A stretch of DNA of 64,000 bases, taken from CAZUGO01 sp964619935 (GTDB taxonomy: Bacteria > Planctomycetota > Phycisphaerae > UBA1845 > CAIVHJ01). Below the pieces are notes generated by a model. It searched no databases, was not told where the DNA came from, and worked only from the letters and a program-made list of their open reading frames with translations. Positions 54,647-63,720 of the stretch are shown one piece after another; position 1 is the stretch's first letter, and each line of letters opens with the position of its first letter. The stretch lies in NCBI GenBank assembly GCA_964619935.1, contig CAZUGO010000090.1, forward strand, positions 1 to 64,000. Reading direction: 5' to 3'. A program made the translations under genes and the position numbers.

Positions 54647-55511
54647 GCGGGATCATCTCCATGTAGCAGTCTGGCGAGATCCGGCCGCCAGCGGACAGCC
54701 GCGATACCAGGCTTCATACTTATCGGGTGTCGGGGCCGGGCTGTTGAGAACCTGAGGGCCAAGCATACCCAGCACCCGTTGCGGCGGGCTGCTTCAGGAC
54801 CGTCGCAACGCTGCGGATCCCCAAGAAACCTTCTATTGGGCCCCTTGGACTTACGATTTCAGGAATAGCGGCTGCTCTCATAAATCATTGTTTTACAGTA
54901 TGTTATGCATTTGCCCGTGGCGCGTTTGGGAGGTGTTTTGATACGTTTCGACGGAGATCGTCGATCACAGAGGCTCTGTCGCGTTTCTTTATAACTAACT
55001 GTAATATAATTGGTTATATATCAAAAAGCCTGTGAGATTTTCAATTCAATATGGATTCGGTTAGGGTTGCTCCGATCGCCGGTGGCACGGCCCGGACCGG
55101 ATCCGCCTCCCGCCCGAACTCCAGAACCCTCCGCCGGACCTGGGCGGGAGCCGGTGAGCTGGGAACACCCAGCCCAGGGGTCCAGATTCCCGGCGGCCCG
55201 AGTGGGGCCGCGCGGTAAGCATTCGAAAGGGGCCCGCGCAGCAAGGGGTGGTTCGCCGGCGCGGTGAGGACCGGGACCCTGGCGCGGCAAGGGTTGGACT
55301 CCGGCGCAGTACGCGCCGGCTCCCGGCGCGGTACGGGTTGCGCGCCGGCGCGGTACGGAACGCCTCCCGGCGCAGCAGGCGCTCGACCCCAACACCCCGG
55401 GAGCGCGCTCCGCAGACCCGGCGGGTGTGACCCCCAGGCCTCTACGGACGTTGCAACGCAACCGCCCCGCCGGGAAACCGGCGCCCTGCCCCCCCGGCGG
55501 CATCTCAGTTT
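54647..55511. other. 865-bp gene-free gap with an AT-rich segment and a repeat array
   Basis: No credible gene is present. Positions about 54840-55035 are strongly AT-rich for this genome (for example TATAACTAACTGTAATATAA), a likely promoter zone for the leftward methyltransferase-flippase-GT39 genes. Positions 55233-55390 hold a 22-bp-period GC-rich array listed separately. Both neighbours are on the minus strand. Confidence 0.55.
55233..55390. repeat. Degenerate tandem repeat with 22-23 bp period, about seven units
   Basis: Units share the core GGCGCGGTACGG (variants GGCGCAG, GGCGCGGCAAGGG). Cores begin at 55235, 55258, 55281, 55303, 55325, 55347 and 55369, giving intervals of 23, 23, 22, 22, 22 and 22. 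A possible extra unit lies near 55209. The period is not a multiple of three, arguing against coding. Two helical turns per unit would place each core on the same DNA face, suitable for cooperative protein binding. Confidence 0.75.
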
Positions 55512-56261
55512 TCATTGTGGCAAGGGTGGCGTGTCGGTGGACTGAGCAGGGGTGTCCGGTTCGTGCCGCACAGCGTGCGCACCGGGCAATGGGGAATCGT
55601 CCTCGTTGCGGTCCGCCGTCTGGGGCGGCTTCTTCAGGATGAAGGCCGCCGACGGGACCAGTAGTTCGCGCAGGACGGGAATGCGGGTCATGAAGTGCAG
55701 CCGAAAATGTGAATCGCGGGTGGCCAGCAGGCGCATGCCCGCTCCTGAGATCAGCCGCAGCATCCGGCGGAACGTGATCGGGTACAGGCCGGCCTCGGCA
55801 TACGAGCGGGCCGGGATGGACTCTCGGAACCACAATTGCCGCAGGAAGCGCGCCGCCTTGAAGGGCAGCACATGGAACGGTTTCAGGGTGTGTCCGGCGT
55901 GCGGATTGAACCACGGTGGAATCAGGAAGTAACACAGGCCGCCCGGGCGGGTGACCCGGAACATTTCGCGAATGGAGGCCTGCTGTCGCACCGTGGGAAT
56001 GTGTTCCAGAACGCCACGACAGATCACCAGATCGAATCGATTGGAGGCCAGCGGGATGTCGTCGGCGAAGCAGCGCACGGTGTCAGGCCACAGGGGGATT
56101 CCCGGGTCCGGATCGACGTTGGTGGCCCGGCAGCCGCGAAGCTGGTGCAGCACTTGGCAGAACTCGCCGCGGGCGCCGCCGACGTCCAGGACCTGGCAGT
56201 CGTCCAGATCGATGAATTCCTCGAGTTCCATGATCAGCACGCGGGCCAGGTAGCGGCGCAT
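55512..56261 (-). CDS. SAM-dependent methyltransferase, possibly with a CTG start at 56351
   Basis: From the ATG at 56261 this is 249 residues. Motif I is CQVLDVGGARGEFCQVL, with FDLVICRGVLEHIPTV and VTRPGGLCYFLIPPWFNP further on. The open frame continues upstream for 30 plausible codons (NLLDHYRRLWFYNFHRHEGR then NYER) to a CTG at 56351 that has GGAGG eight bases upstream. No ATG, GTG or TTG occurs between the preceding stop and 56261. Either the gene uses CTG or the ATG start truncates a helical N-terminus. Probable glycan-locus methyltransferase. The C-terminus is a Pro/Asp/Thr-rich tail. Confidence 0.8.
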   Translation of the reverse strand: MRRYLARVLIMELEEFIDLDDCQVLDVGGARGEFCQVLHQLRGCRATNVDPDPGIPLWPDTVRCFADDIPLASNRFDLVICRGVLEHIPTVRQQASIREMFRVTRPGGLCYFLIPPWFNPHAGHTLKPFHVLPFKAARFLRQLWFRESIPARSYAEAGLYPITFRRMLRLISGAGMRLLATRDSHFRLHFMTRIPVLRELLVPSAAFILKKPPQTADRNEDDSPLPGAHAVRHEPDTPAQSTDTPPLPQ

Positions 56262-56409
56262 GCGTTCATAGTTGCGGCCTTCGTGCCGGTGGAAATTGTA
56301 GAACCACAGGCGGCGATAGTGGTCCAGCAGATTGAACTGCAGGGGTTGCAGGGCCGGCGCCTCCGGGAATCAGGGAGCAGCAATCAACCGCGTGGTGTCC
56401 ATTTCAGGA

Positions 56410-57696
56410 TCATGCCCGGCGCTCACTTCCGGGCCGGTCTCGGAAATCCATCTCGTGCAGAAACGGCGGGGTCCAAGGCAGGATCAGCCGGGCGAGGTGC
56501 TTCATGATCCTGCGGTTGCGCCGGAACAGCGGGTAGTACGACGGGTAGTCGCTGAACCGCCGCGGCGGCAGGGCCAGGATGGCGTTGAAATCGGCCGATG
56601 ACAGTTCCAGTTTCTTGATGACGTAGTCCAGGTCCGCCTGCAGGCGCTGCGGATCGCCCGGCGGTTCAGCCAAGGCCCGCAGCGCCTGTTCGCGGGCCAG
56701 CGTGCCGGAACGAACCTGGGCCGAGCAAGTCACGATCCGCTTGTCGATTTGAAACTTGTGCGGCAGCAGGTAGGCATACACGAAACGCGTGTACAGCGAT
56801 TCATAATGGTGTCCGCCGTAATCCTCCCAGCCCAGCTCACGGCTGAGCAGGGCCTGGGCTTGCGGTTTGTCGTACTCAATGTGGTTCAGCGGCCGGACCA
56901 TGGTAATGCCCTGCAGCAGGCTGTAGCGGCACAAGCGGGTCAGCGTCAGGTTCGGAAACGAGCGCATCGGGCGGCGGCCGAACCGGCGGTGTATGGCGGC
57001 CATGGTCCGGCCGTCGATGTAGGTCCACTCCGTGGGCATCTTGCCTTCGCTGCGAAAGTGGTTACCGACGATGATGTGCCGGATCCCTTCGCGGGCGGCG
57101 ACGTGGTACAGCGCCCCGGTGATGCCCAGGTCGGTGGGGCCGTCGGCCCAGGGCAGCGAGGCTCTCAGGTAGGCCACCAGCAGGTCCTTGAATTCTTCCC
57201 AGTCGACGACATAGGTAAACAGGTCGATGTCCAGCGTCTTGAGGGCCCGCTGGATGTTGTGGACGGCAATCTCCGAGTTCCAGCCGTTGTCGAAATGCAC
57301 GGCCAGCGGCCGAAGGCCCAGCTCACGGGCCAGCCACAACAGGTAGGTGCTGTCGGTGCCGCCGCTGACCCCGATGATGCAGTCATACTTGCCGCGCCGC
57401 CCGCACCGCCGGATGCGCTCGACCACGACGTCGAGCTGTCGCCGGCCGGCGGCGCCCAGTGGCCATTGCGCTGCCAGGCGATCGTGCAGGGCGCAATAAT
57501 TGCATTCCCCGTGGTCGTCAAAAAAAATGCCGGGCACCCCGGCGGTCAGGACGCAGCGCGTGCAGCGTTCAGCGGGCGCGCGGCTTGCCGCGGCGCGGCC
57601 CACGGGCCGCTGGGCCTCGGTCGGACAGACTGCGGTGTCGCTGCGGCTCACCCAGGTGCTCCTGGCAGGGAATCGAGATACCCGGGTTATCGGCAT
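56410..57696 (-). CDS. N-acetyl-sugar amidotransferase (WbpG-like)
   Basis: The product is up to 428 residues. Its PP-loop ATPase motif is GVSGGTDSTYLLWLA (Ser-Gly-Gly-Thr-Asp-Ser at 111-116). A preceding cysteine set is CTRCVL...CNYC (Cys45, 48, 65, 68). HFDNGWNSEIAVHNI and VGNHFRSEGKMPTEWTYIDG are typical of the N-acetyl-sugar amidotransferase family. With HisH- and HisF-like partners, WbpG-type enzymes convert an acetamido to an acetamidino group using glutamine-derived ammonia. Both partners are upstream in this block. The first 40 residues are low-complexity, so the true start may be later. Confidence 0.88.
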   Translation of the reverse strand: MPITRVSRFPARSTWVSRSDTAVCPTEAQRPVGRAAASRAPAERCTRCVLTAGVPGIFFDDHGECNYCALHDRLAAQWPLGAAGRRQLDVVVERIRRCGRRGKYDCIIGVSGGTDSTYLLWLARELGLRPLAVHFDNGWNSEIAVHNIQRALKTLDIDLFTYVVDWEEFKDLLVAYLRASLPWADGPTDLGITGALYHVAAREGIRHIIVGNHFRSEGKMPTEWTYIDGRTMAAIHRRFGRRPMRSFPNLTLTRLCRYSLLQGITMVRPLNHIEYDKPQAQALLSRELGWEDYGGHHYESLYTRFVYAYLLPHKFQIDKRIVTCSAQVRSGTLAREQALRALAEPPGDPQRLQADLDYVIKKLELSSADFNAILALPPRRFSDYPSYYPLFRRNRRIMKHLARLILPWTPPFLHEMDFRDRPGSERRA

Positions 57697-57852
57697 CCGG
57701 CCTGGCCGACTTGGGAAGGACGGTCAGGTCACCTGCGAATTGCCGTTCCGTTGTTGCTGAGTCCGTCGCTTGGGGGGCGGCGGGTCGAGGACTGCTGCTG
57801 GCTCGATGTCCGGAGCCCGGGTGCGGGCCCGGGTGATCCGGCCCGCAAGCAG

Positions 57853-59997
57853 TCACGGTTGGCGGGCCGAGGGCATGCGGATGGCACCGCTGCGAATCAG
57901 CGCCGGCAGGACCAGCATGTCGCCGGCCAGCGCCGTGATCACGGCCAGCGGCATGAGCATGCCCAGCATGCGGAAGGGCAGGTAGCTGCTGATGGCCATG
58001 GGTGCAAATCCGATCGCGAAGATGACTGAAGTTTGCACGATGGCCGACCCGGCGAATCCATAGGCGCGGTGCAGGGCCGCGGCGGGGGTGGCTCCGCGGC
58101 GGTGTTCGATGGACCAGCGGCTCAGGAAGTGAATCGTGTCGTCAACGGCGATTCCAATGGTGATCAGCAGAACGATGACCGCGTCCGAATCGACCGCACC
58201 CCAGACGATCCCCAGGGCGCCACCCACCGCCAGGAGTGGCAGCAGGTTGGGCAACAGCGACCACAGGCCGATCCGGAGCGATCGGAACAGCAGCACCAGG
58301 ATGACCGAGATCGTCGCGAAAGCGACCAGCAGGGCCCGCTGGTTGGTGACCAGGTGGGCGTCGAGCCAGCGGCCGGCCAGGTAGAAGAAGCCGGAAGGTT
58401 CAACGGTGATGTCCGGTCCCAGTGCTGCCTGAACATCGCGGCGCATCCGTTCACCGAGCGTGAAAATAGCGGTGACACCGGTTTCGCGCACCAGGGCCAC
58501 CAGGTGGACTTCCCGGCGGGTCACATCGACAAACCGGGTGAGTTCGGTCAGCGCTCGGGGCTGAAGCGAGCTGACGGCCAGAGGTGGCAGGACCTTGGTG
58601 ACTTGGGGATAGGCCGCGATGATCCGGTGGCAGGCGGCCAGCCGCGGGAGCATGCCGAGGCCGAAGGTGGCGTCGTCCTCGGCCGTGAGGAACAACTCGA
58701 TCGCGAGGGTCCCCGAGAAATGGTCGTTGAAATAGGTCGTGTCGCGGCGCAGAGCGCTGTGGGGCGACATACGGGCCACAAAATCGGTTTCGATGTGGAT
58801 CCGGGTGCAGCCCCAGCCCAGAGCGCCCATCAGCAGCACGGTGCCGCTGAGCACCGCCCAGGGATGGTTGGTGGCCAACCGCTCACAGCAGGTGAGCACG
58901 TCGTCCAGGATTCGGCCCGGCGCCCGGCGATCGGGGCGGGTCCACGGCCGGGGCGGTTGCATGAACGAGAAGACAATCGGGACCAGGGTCATCGCCAGGA
59001 GGAGTGCGACGGCGGTTCCGAATCCGAGCACGATGCCGAGGTGCCGGAAGGCGGCCACGCCGATCAGCGAGATGCTCACGAAGCCCACGAAGGTGGTCAG
59101 CGAGGTCATGATGCACGCGGTGCCGACGTCGACGGCGCTCGCCATGATGGCCTCGTCGCGGGCACGGCCACCGGCCAGTTCTTTGGCGTACGCGCTGCAC
59201 AAATGCACCACGTCCGAAAAGGAAACGATCAGGATCAACGCCGGAGCCACGGCCAGCAGGACGTTGAGCCGGGGATCGAGCAGGCTGGAAAGTCCCATGG
59301 TCCAGAGGATGGCCAGCCCGGCCACCAGTCCGGTGAGCAGCACCGGCCACAGCCTGCGGAAGAACCCGTACACCGTCAACAGCAGCAGCCCGCCAACCAG
59401 CGGGGTGATCCAGGCCAGGTTCCGGCGTCCCTGCCGGGCGATCTCCGCGAGCATGGCGACAAACCCGCCAAAATGCAGGTCCGCCCGGTCGATGCCGCTG
59501 CGCTCGAAGCGGTTGCTGATGTCACGGATTGCCGCTGGGGCGCGTTCCAATGAGTGCAGATCGTCGGAATGAAACTCCAGCACGACGGCGGTGTGTCGCC
59601 CGTCGGTCGAGACCAGCAATCCGCCGGCCGCCGGATCGGCGGCCAGGGCGTCGATGTCGGCCGGGCGGCCGGCGGGCGTGACGCTGAAAATGCTGTCGAC
59701 CCGGGCCACGCCGTCAAGGGTCTGCAGTGCTTCGACGACCCCGCGGAGCCGCTGCTGCACCGCAGGATCACGGAGTGCGGGGTGCGCGATGCCGATGATC
59801 AACTGTTCGCTGCCGCCGTAGCGTTGCAGGCGCTCGATGTAACGGCGGTGGTCGGCGGTATCCTGCAGAAACAGCTTGGACAGCGAGGTCGACATCGTGA
59901 CCCGTGACAGGCCCAGCGCGGCCAGCCCGGAGATGGCGGCGCAGATGACCAGCACGGTGACGCGGTGCCGCAAGACCCAGCCAAAGTAGGCGCGCAT
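57853..59997 (-). CDS. RND-superfamily exporter (MMPL/HpnN-like)
   Basis: The product is 714 residues in two homologous halves, each with one helix, a large periplasmic loop and five helices. The half-membrane motifs are VVHLCSAYAKEL-type (first half, after ILIVSFSD) and GIAVDDTIHFLSRW (second half), with TSLTTFVGFVSISL and SVIFAIGFAPMAIS. This is the MMPL/patched-like RND fold used to move lipids or hydrophobic glycolipids. It splits the amidination genes (HisF upstream, amidotransferase downstream), with 86 bp and 156 bp on either side. Cargo is unknown. Confidence 0.85.
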   Translation of the reverse strand: MRAYFGWVLRHRVTVLVICAAISGLAALGLSRVTMSTSLSKLFLQDTADHRRYIERLQRYGGSEQLIIGIAHPALRDPAVQQRLRGVVEALQTLDGVARVDSIFSVTPAGRPADIDALAADPAAGGLLVSTDGRHTAVVLEFHSDDLHSLERAPAAIRDISNRFERSGIDRADLHFGGFVAMLAEIARQGRRNLAWITPLVGGLLLLTVYGFFRRLWPVLLTGLVAGLAILWTMGLSSLLDPRLNVLLAVAPALILIVSFSDVVHLCSAYAKELAGGRARDEAIMASAVDVGTACIMTSLTTFVGFVSISLIGVAAFRHLGIVLGFGTAVALLLAMTLVPIVFSFMQPPRPWTRPDRRAPGRILDDVLTCCERLATNHPWAVLSGTVLLMGALGWGCTRIHIETDFVARMSPHSALRRDTTYFNDHFSGTLAIELFLTAEDDATFGLGMLPRLAACHRIIAAYPQVTKVLPPLAVSSLQPRALTELTRFVDVTRREVHLVALVRETGVTAIFTLGERMRRDVQAALGPDITVEPSGFFYLAGRWLDAHLVTNQRALLVAFATISVILVLLFRSLRIGLWSLLPNLLPLLAVGGALGIVWGAVDSDAVIVLLITIGIAVDDTIHFLSRWSIEHRRGATPAAALHRAYGFAGSAIVQTSVIFAIGFAPMAISSYLPFRMLGMLMPLAVITALAGDMLVLPALIRSGAIRMPSARQP

Positions 59998-60083
59998 GAA
60001 GGTCCCAGCCACGCCACCATCATAGGCGATGCCACGGGATGGCTGGTAGCCGCCGAACCGGTCGCGCTGCAACCCGTCGCGGG

Positions 60084-60890
60084 TCAGGCCGATGCGCTGA
60101 TCCCGGTTGCGGCCGAAGCGGCCGCAGGGGCGCTGGCGGTCAGACCCCTGAGTTCATCCCGCTCCGGGAAGTTGATCAGCACGGCGCGGCGCGGTCCGTG
60201 AAACACGCACAGGCTGCCGACCGCGGCGGCCGTGGCCCCGGCGGCAATGGCCTGGGCCAGGTGTGCCGGTTGGCCGGCGCCACAGCCGGCGATGACCGGA
60301 ATCTCGACCGCTTGTGCCGCCTCGCGGATCAGGTCCAGGTCATAGCCCAGTGCGGTGCCGTCGCGCTCCACGGCATTGAGCAGGATCTCGCCGGCGCCCA
60401 GGTCGGCGGCGCGGCGGATCCAGTCCAGCGCCTGGAGCCTGGTTCTGCGCTGACCGCAGTGGGTCACCACCACGCGCCGGCCGCGCCAGGTGCGGCAGAC
60501 ATCGATGGCGACCACGATGCTCTGGCTGCCGAAGCAGTCGGCGGCCTCCCGAATGAACGGCGGGCGATCCACGGCTGCGGTGTTCAGCGTGACCTTCTCG
60601 GCGCCGGCCGCCAGTAACCGGCGAATGTCCGCCAGGCTCCGGATCCCGCCGCCGATGGCAAACGGCATGTAGCACTCGTCGGCGATCCGCTGGATGATGT
60701 TGACGTCCGGGCAGGACCCGCGGGCGGTGGCGGCGATGTCCACAAACAGCAGCTCATCGACCTCCTTGTCATTGAAGATCTTGACCGCGTTGAGCGGGTC
60801 GCCCACATAGAGGTGGTTTCGAAAGCGGGTCCCCTTGACCAGACCGCAACCGCGGAGCAACAGGCAGGGAATGACGCGCGGTCGCCACAT
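60084..60890 (-). CDS. HisF-like cyclase subunit for acetamidino-sugar synthesis
   Basis: This 268-residue TIM barrel of the HisF type has RVIPCLLLRGCGLVKG, FAIGGGIRSLADIRRLL, EKVTLNTAAV, VVAIDVCRTW, GAGEILLNAVERDGT and PVIAGCGAG. The catalytic Asp of true HisF (IPCLDV) is Leu here (IPCLLL), while the second Asp (AIDV) is kept. This change is characteristic of HisF homologues paired with sugar amidotransferases rather than histidine synthesis. It starts 3 bp after the HisH stop. The last 25 residues are Ala/Ser-rich tail. Confidence 0.88.
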   Translation of the reverse strand: MWRPRVIPCLLLRGCGLVKGTRFRNHLYVGDPLNAVKIFNDKEVDELLFVDIAATARGSCPDVNIIQRIADECYMPFAIGGGIRSLADIRRLLAAGAEKVTLNTAAVDRPPFIREAADCFGSQSIVVAIDVCRTWRGRRVVVTHCGQRRTRLQALDWIRRAADLGAGEILLNAVERDGTALGYDLDLIREAAQAVEIPVIAGCGAGQPAHLAQAIAAGATAAAVGSLCVFHGPRRAVLINFPERDELRGLTASAPAAASAATGISASA

Positions 60891-60893
60891 CGC

Positions 60894-61505
60894 TCAAGCG
60901 CTCCTGGCAAAAGCCTCGACCGCGGCGAACCCGCGGCGGTGACTCTTTTCCGGATGGAACTGGGTGCCGTAAAGATGGCCCCGGCGGATCATGGACACGA
61001 AGTCGTAGCCGTAGCGCGTGGTCGCCAGCACCGCATCAGGATCGACATCACACAGATGATAGGAGTGCGTGAAATAAAACCGCTGATGGGCATCGGCCGG
61101 AAACCACGGCGGCCCCGCCGGCTGGAGGGTGTTCCAGCCGACGTGGGGCACACGCAGCGCGGGCCCATGGCCGTTGAAGGCGAAGCGGCGGGTGCAGCCA
61201 TCCAGCCAGCCCAGTCCGGCGGCATCGCCCTCCTCGCTGTGCCGGCTGAACAATTGCAGACCCAGGCAGATTCCCAGGATGGGGGTGCACTGCCGGGCGA
61301 CCTTGTCGTCCAGCACGTCGCGCAACCCACGGTTTTTCAGATGGCGCATGCCTTCGGCGAAATGGCCGACTCCCGGCAGGATTAATTTGTCGGCACGCGC
61401 CACCACGTCGGGATCGGAGGTGACCGTGACCGCCAGACCGGCGTTGCTGAGCTTGTGAGCGATGGAGCGCAAGTTGCCCATGCCGTAGTCGACCACCACG
61501 ATCAT
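60894..61505 (-). CDS. HisH-like glutamine amidotransferase subunit
   Basis: The product is 203 residues. The class I glutaminase triad comprises Cys80 in LGICLGLQLF and the His and Glu in TQFHPEKS near residue 190. The DYGMGNLRSI start and ILPGVGHFAEGM oxyanion-side loop are HisH-like. It releases ammonia for the HisF/WbpG partners. The ATG at 61505 overlaps the epimerase stop by ATGA, and HisF starts 3 bp after its stop, so the three are translated as a unit. Confidence 0.9.
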   Translation of the reverse strand: MIVVVDYGMGNLRSIAHKLSNAGLAVTVTSDPDVVARADKLILPGVGHFAEGMRHLKNRGLRDVLDDKVARQCTPILGICLGLQLFSRHSEEGDAAGLGWLDGCTRRFAFNGHGPALRVPHVGWNTLQPAGPPWFPADAHQRFYFTHSYHLCDVDPDAVLATTRYGYDFVSMIRRGHLYGTQFHPEKSHRRGFAAVEAFARSA

Positions 61506-62629
61506 GCGGCGGCCTCCCGCGGCCGGTCCAGCCACTGATTCAGCACGGCGACGATGCGCTCGGCGGCGTGACCGTCCCACAACGGCGGCGGGGTTGCCGC
61601 CCGGCGATCGTAGTGGCGGGCCCATTCCAAGGCGGCCGCCACCCGGTCCGGATCCAACCCGGCCAGCCGGTTGCTGCCGTGTTCCACGGTGATGACGTGC
61701 TCGGTGACCTCGCGCAGCGTGATGCATGGAACCCTCAGGCCGGCCGCCTCGCTTTGCAGCCCACCGGAATCGGTCAACACGCAATACGCGGAGTCCACCA
61801 GGCTCATGAAGTCGACATAACCCATCGGCTTGACCATGCGTACATTCGGCAGGCGTTCGAAGGCGCCGCTCAGCCCGCAGCGCTCCAGGGCGCTTCGAGT
61901 TCGGGGGTGAACCGGAAAGACCACGAGGCCGTCGCCCGCGGCAACCTCGGCGATCCGGCAAAGCTGCGTTAATCCCTCGGGCGTGTCCACTGTGGCCGGG
62001 CGATGGGCGGTCAAGACGACATAGGGCTGGGCGCCAAGCGCCAGGCCGTGCGGGGCGCCCCGGGCACGGATGGCAGGCAACTGGGCGTGCAGGGCGTCGA
62101 TCATGACGTTGCCCACCAGGTGCACGGCGGCCGCGTCAAACCCTTCGCGCTGGAGGTTCGCCAGCGCCGCCGGTTCGGTGGCGAACAGCAGGGTGGACAT
62201 CCGGTCGGTGAGGATGCGGTTGACTTCTTCCGGCATGGTGCCGTCGAAACTGCGCAGGCCGGCCTCGACATGCGCCACCGGAATGCCCAGCTTGACCGCC
62301 GCCAGGGCCGCCGCGGGCGTCGAGTTGACATCACCGATGACCACCAGCACATCGGGGCGGTCTTCCAGGAGCACATCCTCCATGTGCTGGAGCACTTCGG
62401 CGGTCTGGCGGGTGTGGCTCTGCGATCCGACATCCAGACAGCGGTGCGGCCGGGGAATCTCCAACTGCTCGAAGAACACCTGGGACATGGCATAGTCGTA
62501 GTGCTGCCCGGTGTGGATCAAGCTCAAGCGGAGGCGTTCCTGGCCCTGCAACCGTTGCCACAGCGGGGCCACCTTGACGAAGTTGGGCCGGGCGCCGACG
62601 ACGACTTGGACGTGCGGGTTGCTGCTCAT
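61502..62629 (-). CDS. Non-hydrolysing UDP-N-acetylhexosamine 2-epimerase (WecB/WbpI-like)
   Basis: The product is 375 residues. GARPNFVKVAPLWQRLQ is the family start, HTGQHYDYAMSQVFFEQL and VIGDVNSTPAAALAAVKLGI follow, then HVEAGLRSFDGTMPEEVNR, and the UDP-binding region LTDSGGLQSEAAGLRVPCITLR. It interconverts the C2 epimers of UDP-GlcNAc-type sugars. Because it sits between a WbpD-like acetyltransferase and the amidination genes, the substrate is more likely UDP-GlcNAc3NAcA (WbpI reaction) than UDP-GlcNAc. ATGA overlaps join it to both neighbours. Confidence 0.9.
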   Translation of the reverse strand: MSSNPHVQVVVGARPNFVKVAPLWQRLQGQERLRLSLIHTGQHYDYAMSQVFFEQLEIPRPHRCLDVGSQSHTRQTAEVLQHMEDVLLEDRPDVLVVIGDVNSTPAAALAAVKLGIPVAHVEAGLRSFDGTMPEEVNRILTDRMSTLLFATEPAALANLQREGFDAAAVHLVGNVMIDALHAQLPAIRARGAPHGLALGAQPYVVLTAHRPATVDTPEGLTQLCRIAEVAAGDGLVVFPVHPRTRSALERCGLSGAFERLPNVRMVKPMGYVDFMSLVDSAYCVLTDSGGLQSEAAGLRVPCITLREVTEHVITVEHGSNRLAGLDPDRVAAALEWARHYDRRAATPPPLWDGHAAERIVAVLNQWLDRPREAAA

Positions 62630-63720
62630 GGAGGGGTTCCGCCGTCAACGGCCCAGGCAGCGGGCCGCACGCCGGAGGGTTCCTCCAGCAGCGCTCGAAT
62701 GGCTCCCACGAATACCGGCAGCGGGTCACTCTGCTCGGCGAGCATCGCCCGGCGGCGGCGCTGAAACTCGGCCCGGCGATCATCCAAGGCCGACAGCCCG
62801 GCCAGCGTTTCCAGCAGCGCCGCTTCCTGGCCCGGACGGAACCCGAAGGACAACCCGTGCCGTTCCATTTGTTCGATGATCGAGATCCGCCCGGTGAAGC
62901 TGCTCAGGCGCAGCGCCGGCGTGCCCAACTGGGCGGCCTCCAGGGTCATGGTCTGGCTGTCGCCGACGAACCACTCGGCAAACGCCAGGGCGTGGTGGAT
63001 TCGCTCGGGCGGCAGCGGCACCCGGTGGGGCTCGAACTCCGATGCCAGCGGGTTCTCGCTGGTGATGAACACGCGGAGGGCCGCGGGCACGACGTCCAGC
63101 AGCCGCCGCAGGAACGACTCGGACATCCCGCGTTCCCCGACGTCGTGATGGGCCTGCAGCGACACCAGCCGCACGATGGCGAACCGGCCGTCCGGCGGCA
63201 GGCCCAGTTCGCCGAATACCGCGGGGTCGGGCGTGAAGCGATCGGGATGGAGATACATCAATTCGTGGGTTCCCCGGTAGCGGCGGGCTCGGCGCTGGTA
63301 GCGTCCCATGCGGACGCCGCGCGGGACCAGCACGGCCTCAGCGAACGGATAACTGGTGGCGGCGATGGCTGGAACGATGTCGGCATCGTCGTCGTTGAAA
63401 GCAATGCTCCGGCGGCGTGCCAGCCGAGCCGCGATGTTTCCGGCGCCGTACTTGGTGACCCACAGGTCGATGTGCTCCCGGCGGGTCAGCCGCCAGGCCC
63501 GCACGATGTTGGCCAGCAGTTCAGCAGAGTTGCCGAACACGCCGCGGCCCGCGGTGGAGAGCACCGTGTAGCGCAGGCCCAGGCGGTCGGCGAGGGTCAC
63601 CAGGCAATCCTTGTCGCGCAGAATCCACAGGCAGCGGGCGAACTCCGACACCGCCGCGGCGACCGGCCGCAGGACCCACAACTGGGCGGGATGGGCCGGC
63701 AGGAAGGCCACCGTCTTCAT
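62626..63720 (-). CDS. DUF354 family protein (GT-B-like)
   Basis: The product is 364 residues from the ATG at 63720. The opening MKTVAFLPAHPAQLWVLRPV, ARRRSIAFNDDDADIVP, FTPDPAVFGELGLPPDGRFA and a C-terminal FVGDSQTMTLEAAQLGTPAL match DUF354 proteins, which have a glycosyltransferase-B fold resembling UDP-sugar epimerases and occur in archaeal and bacterial surface-glycan loci. Start and stop overlap both neighbours by ATGA, showing tight coupling with the epimerase and the acetyltransferase. Confidence 0.85.
   Translation of the reverse strand: MKTVAFLPAHPAQLWVLRPVAAAVSEFARCLWILRDKDCLVTLADRLGLRYTVLSTAGRGVFGNSAELLANIVRAWRLTRREHIDLWVTKYGAGNIAARLARRRSIAFNDDDADIVPAIAATSYPFAEAVLVPRGVRMGRYQRRARRYRGTHELMYLHPDRFTPDPAVFGELGLPPDGRFAIVRLVSLQAHHDVGERGMSESFLRRLLDVVPAALRVFITSENPLASEFEPHRVPLPPERIHHALAFAEWFVGDSQTMTLEAAQLGTPALRLSSFTGRISIIEQMERHGLSFGFRPGQEAALLETLAGLSALDDRRAEFQRRRRAMLAEQSDPLPVFVGAIRALLEEPSGVRPAAWAVDGGTPP

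Noticed and set aside
55021..55935. Minus-strand open frame across the repeat gap
   Set aside because: It overlaps a clear methyltransferase in another frame, and the repeat period (22 bp) is incompatible with coding.
58033..59553. Plus-strand open frame of 506 codons
   Set aside because: It is antisense to the RND exporter and rich in Gln/Gly/Arg/Asp, with no domain.
60084..61505. Histidine biosynthesis hisHF
   Set aside because: The HisF-like protein lacks the catalytic Asp and the neighbours are sugar-nucleotide genes, so acetamidino-sugar synthesis fits better.
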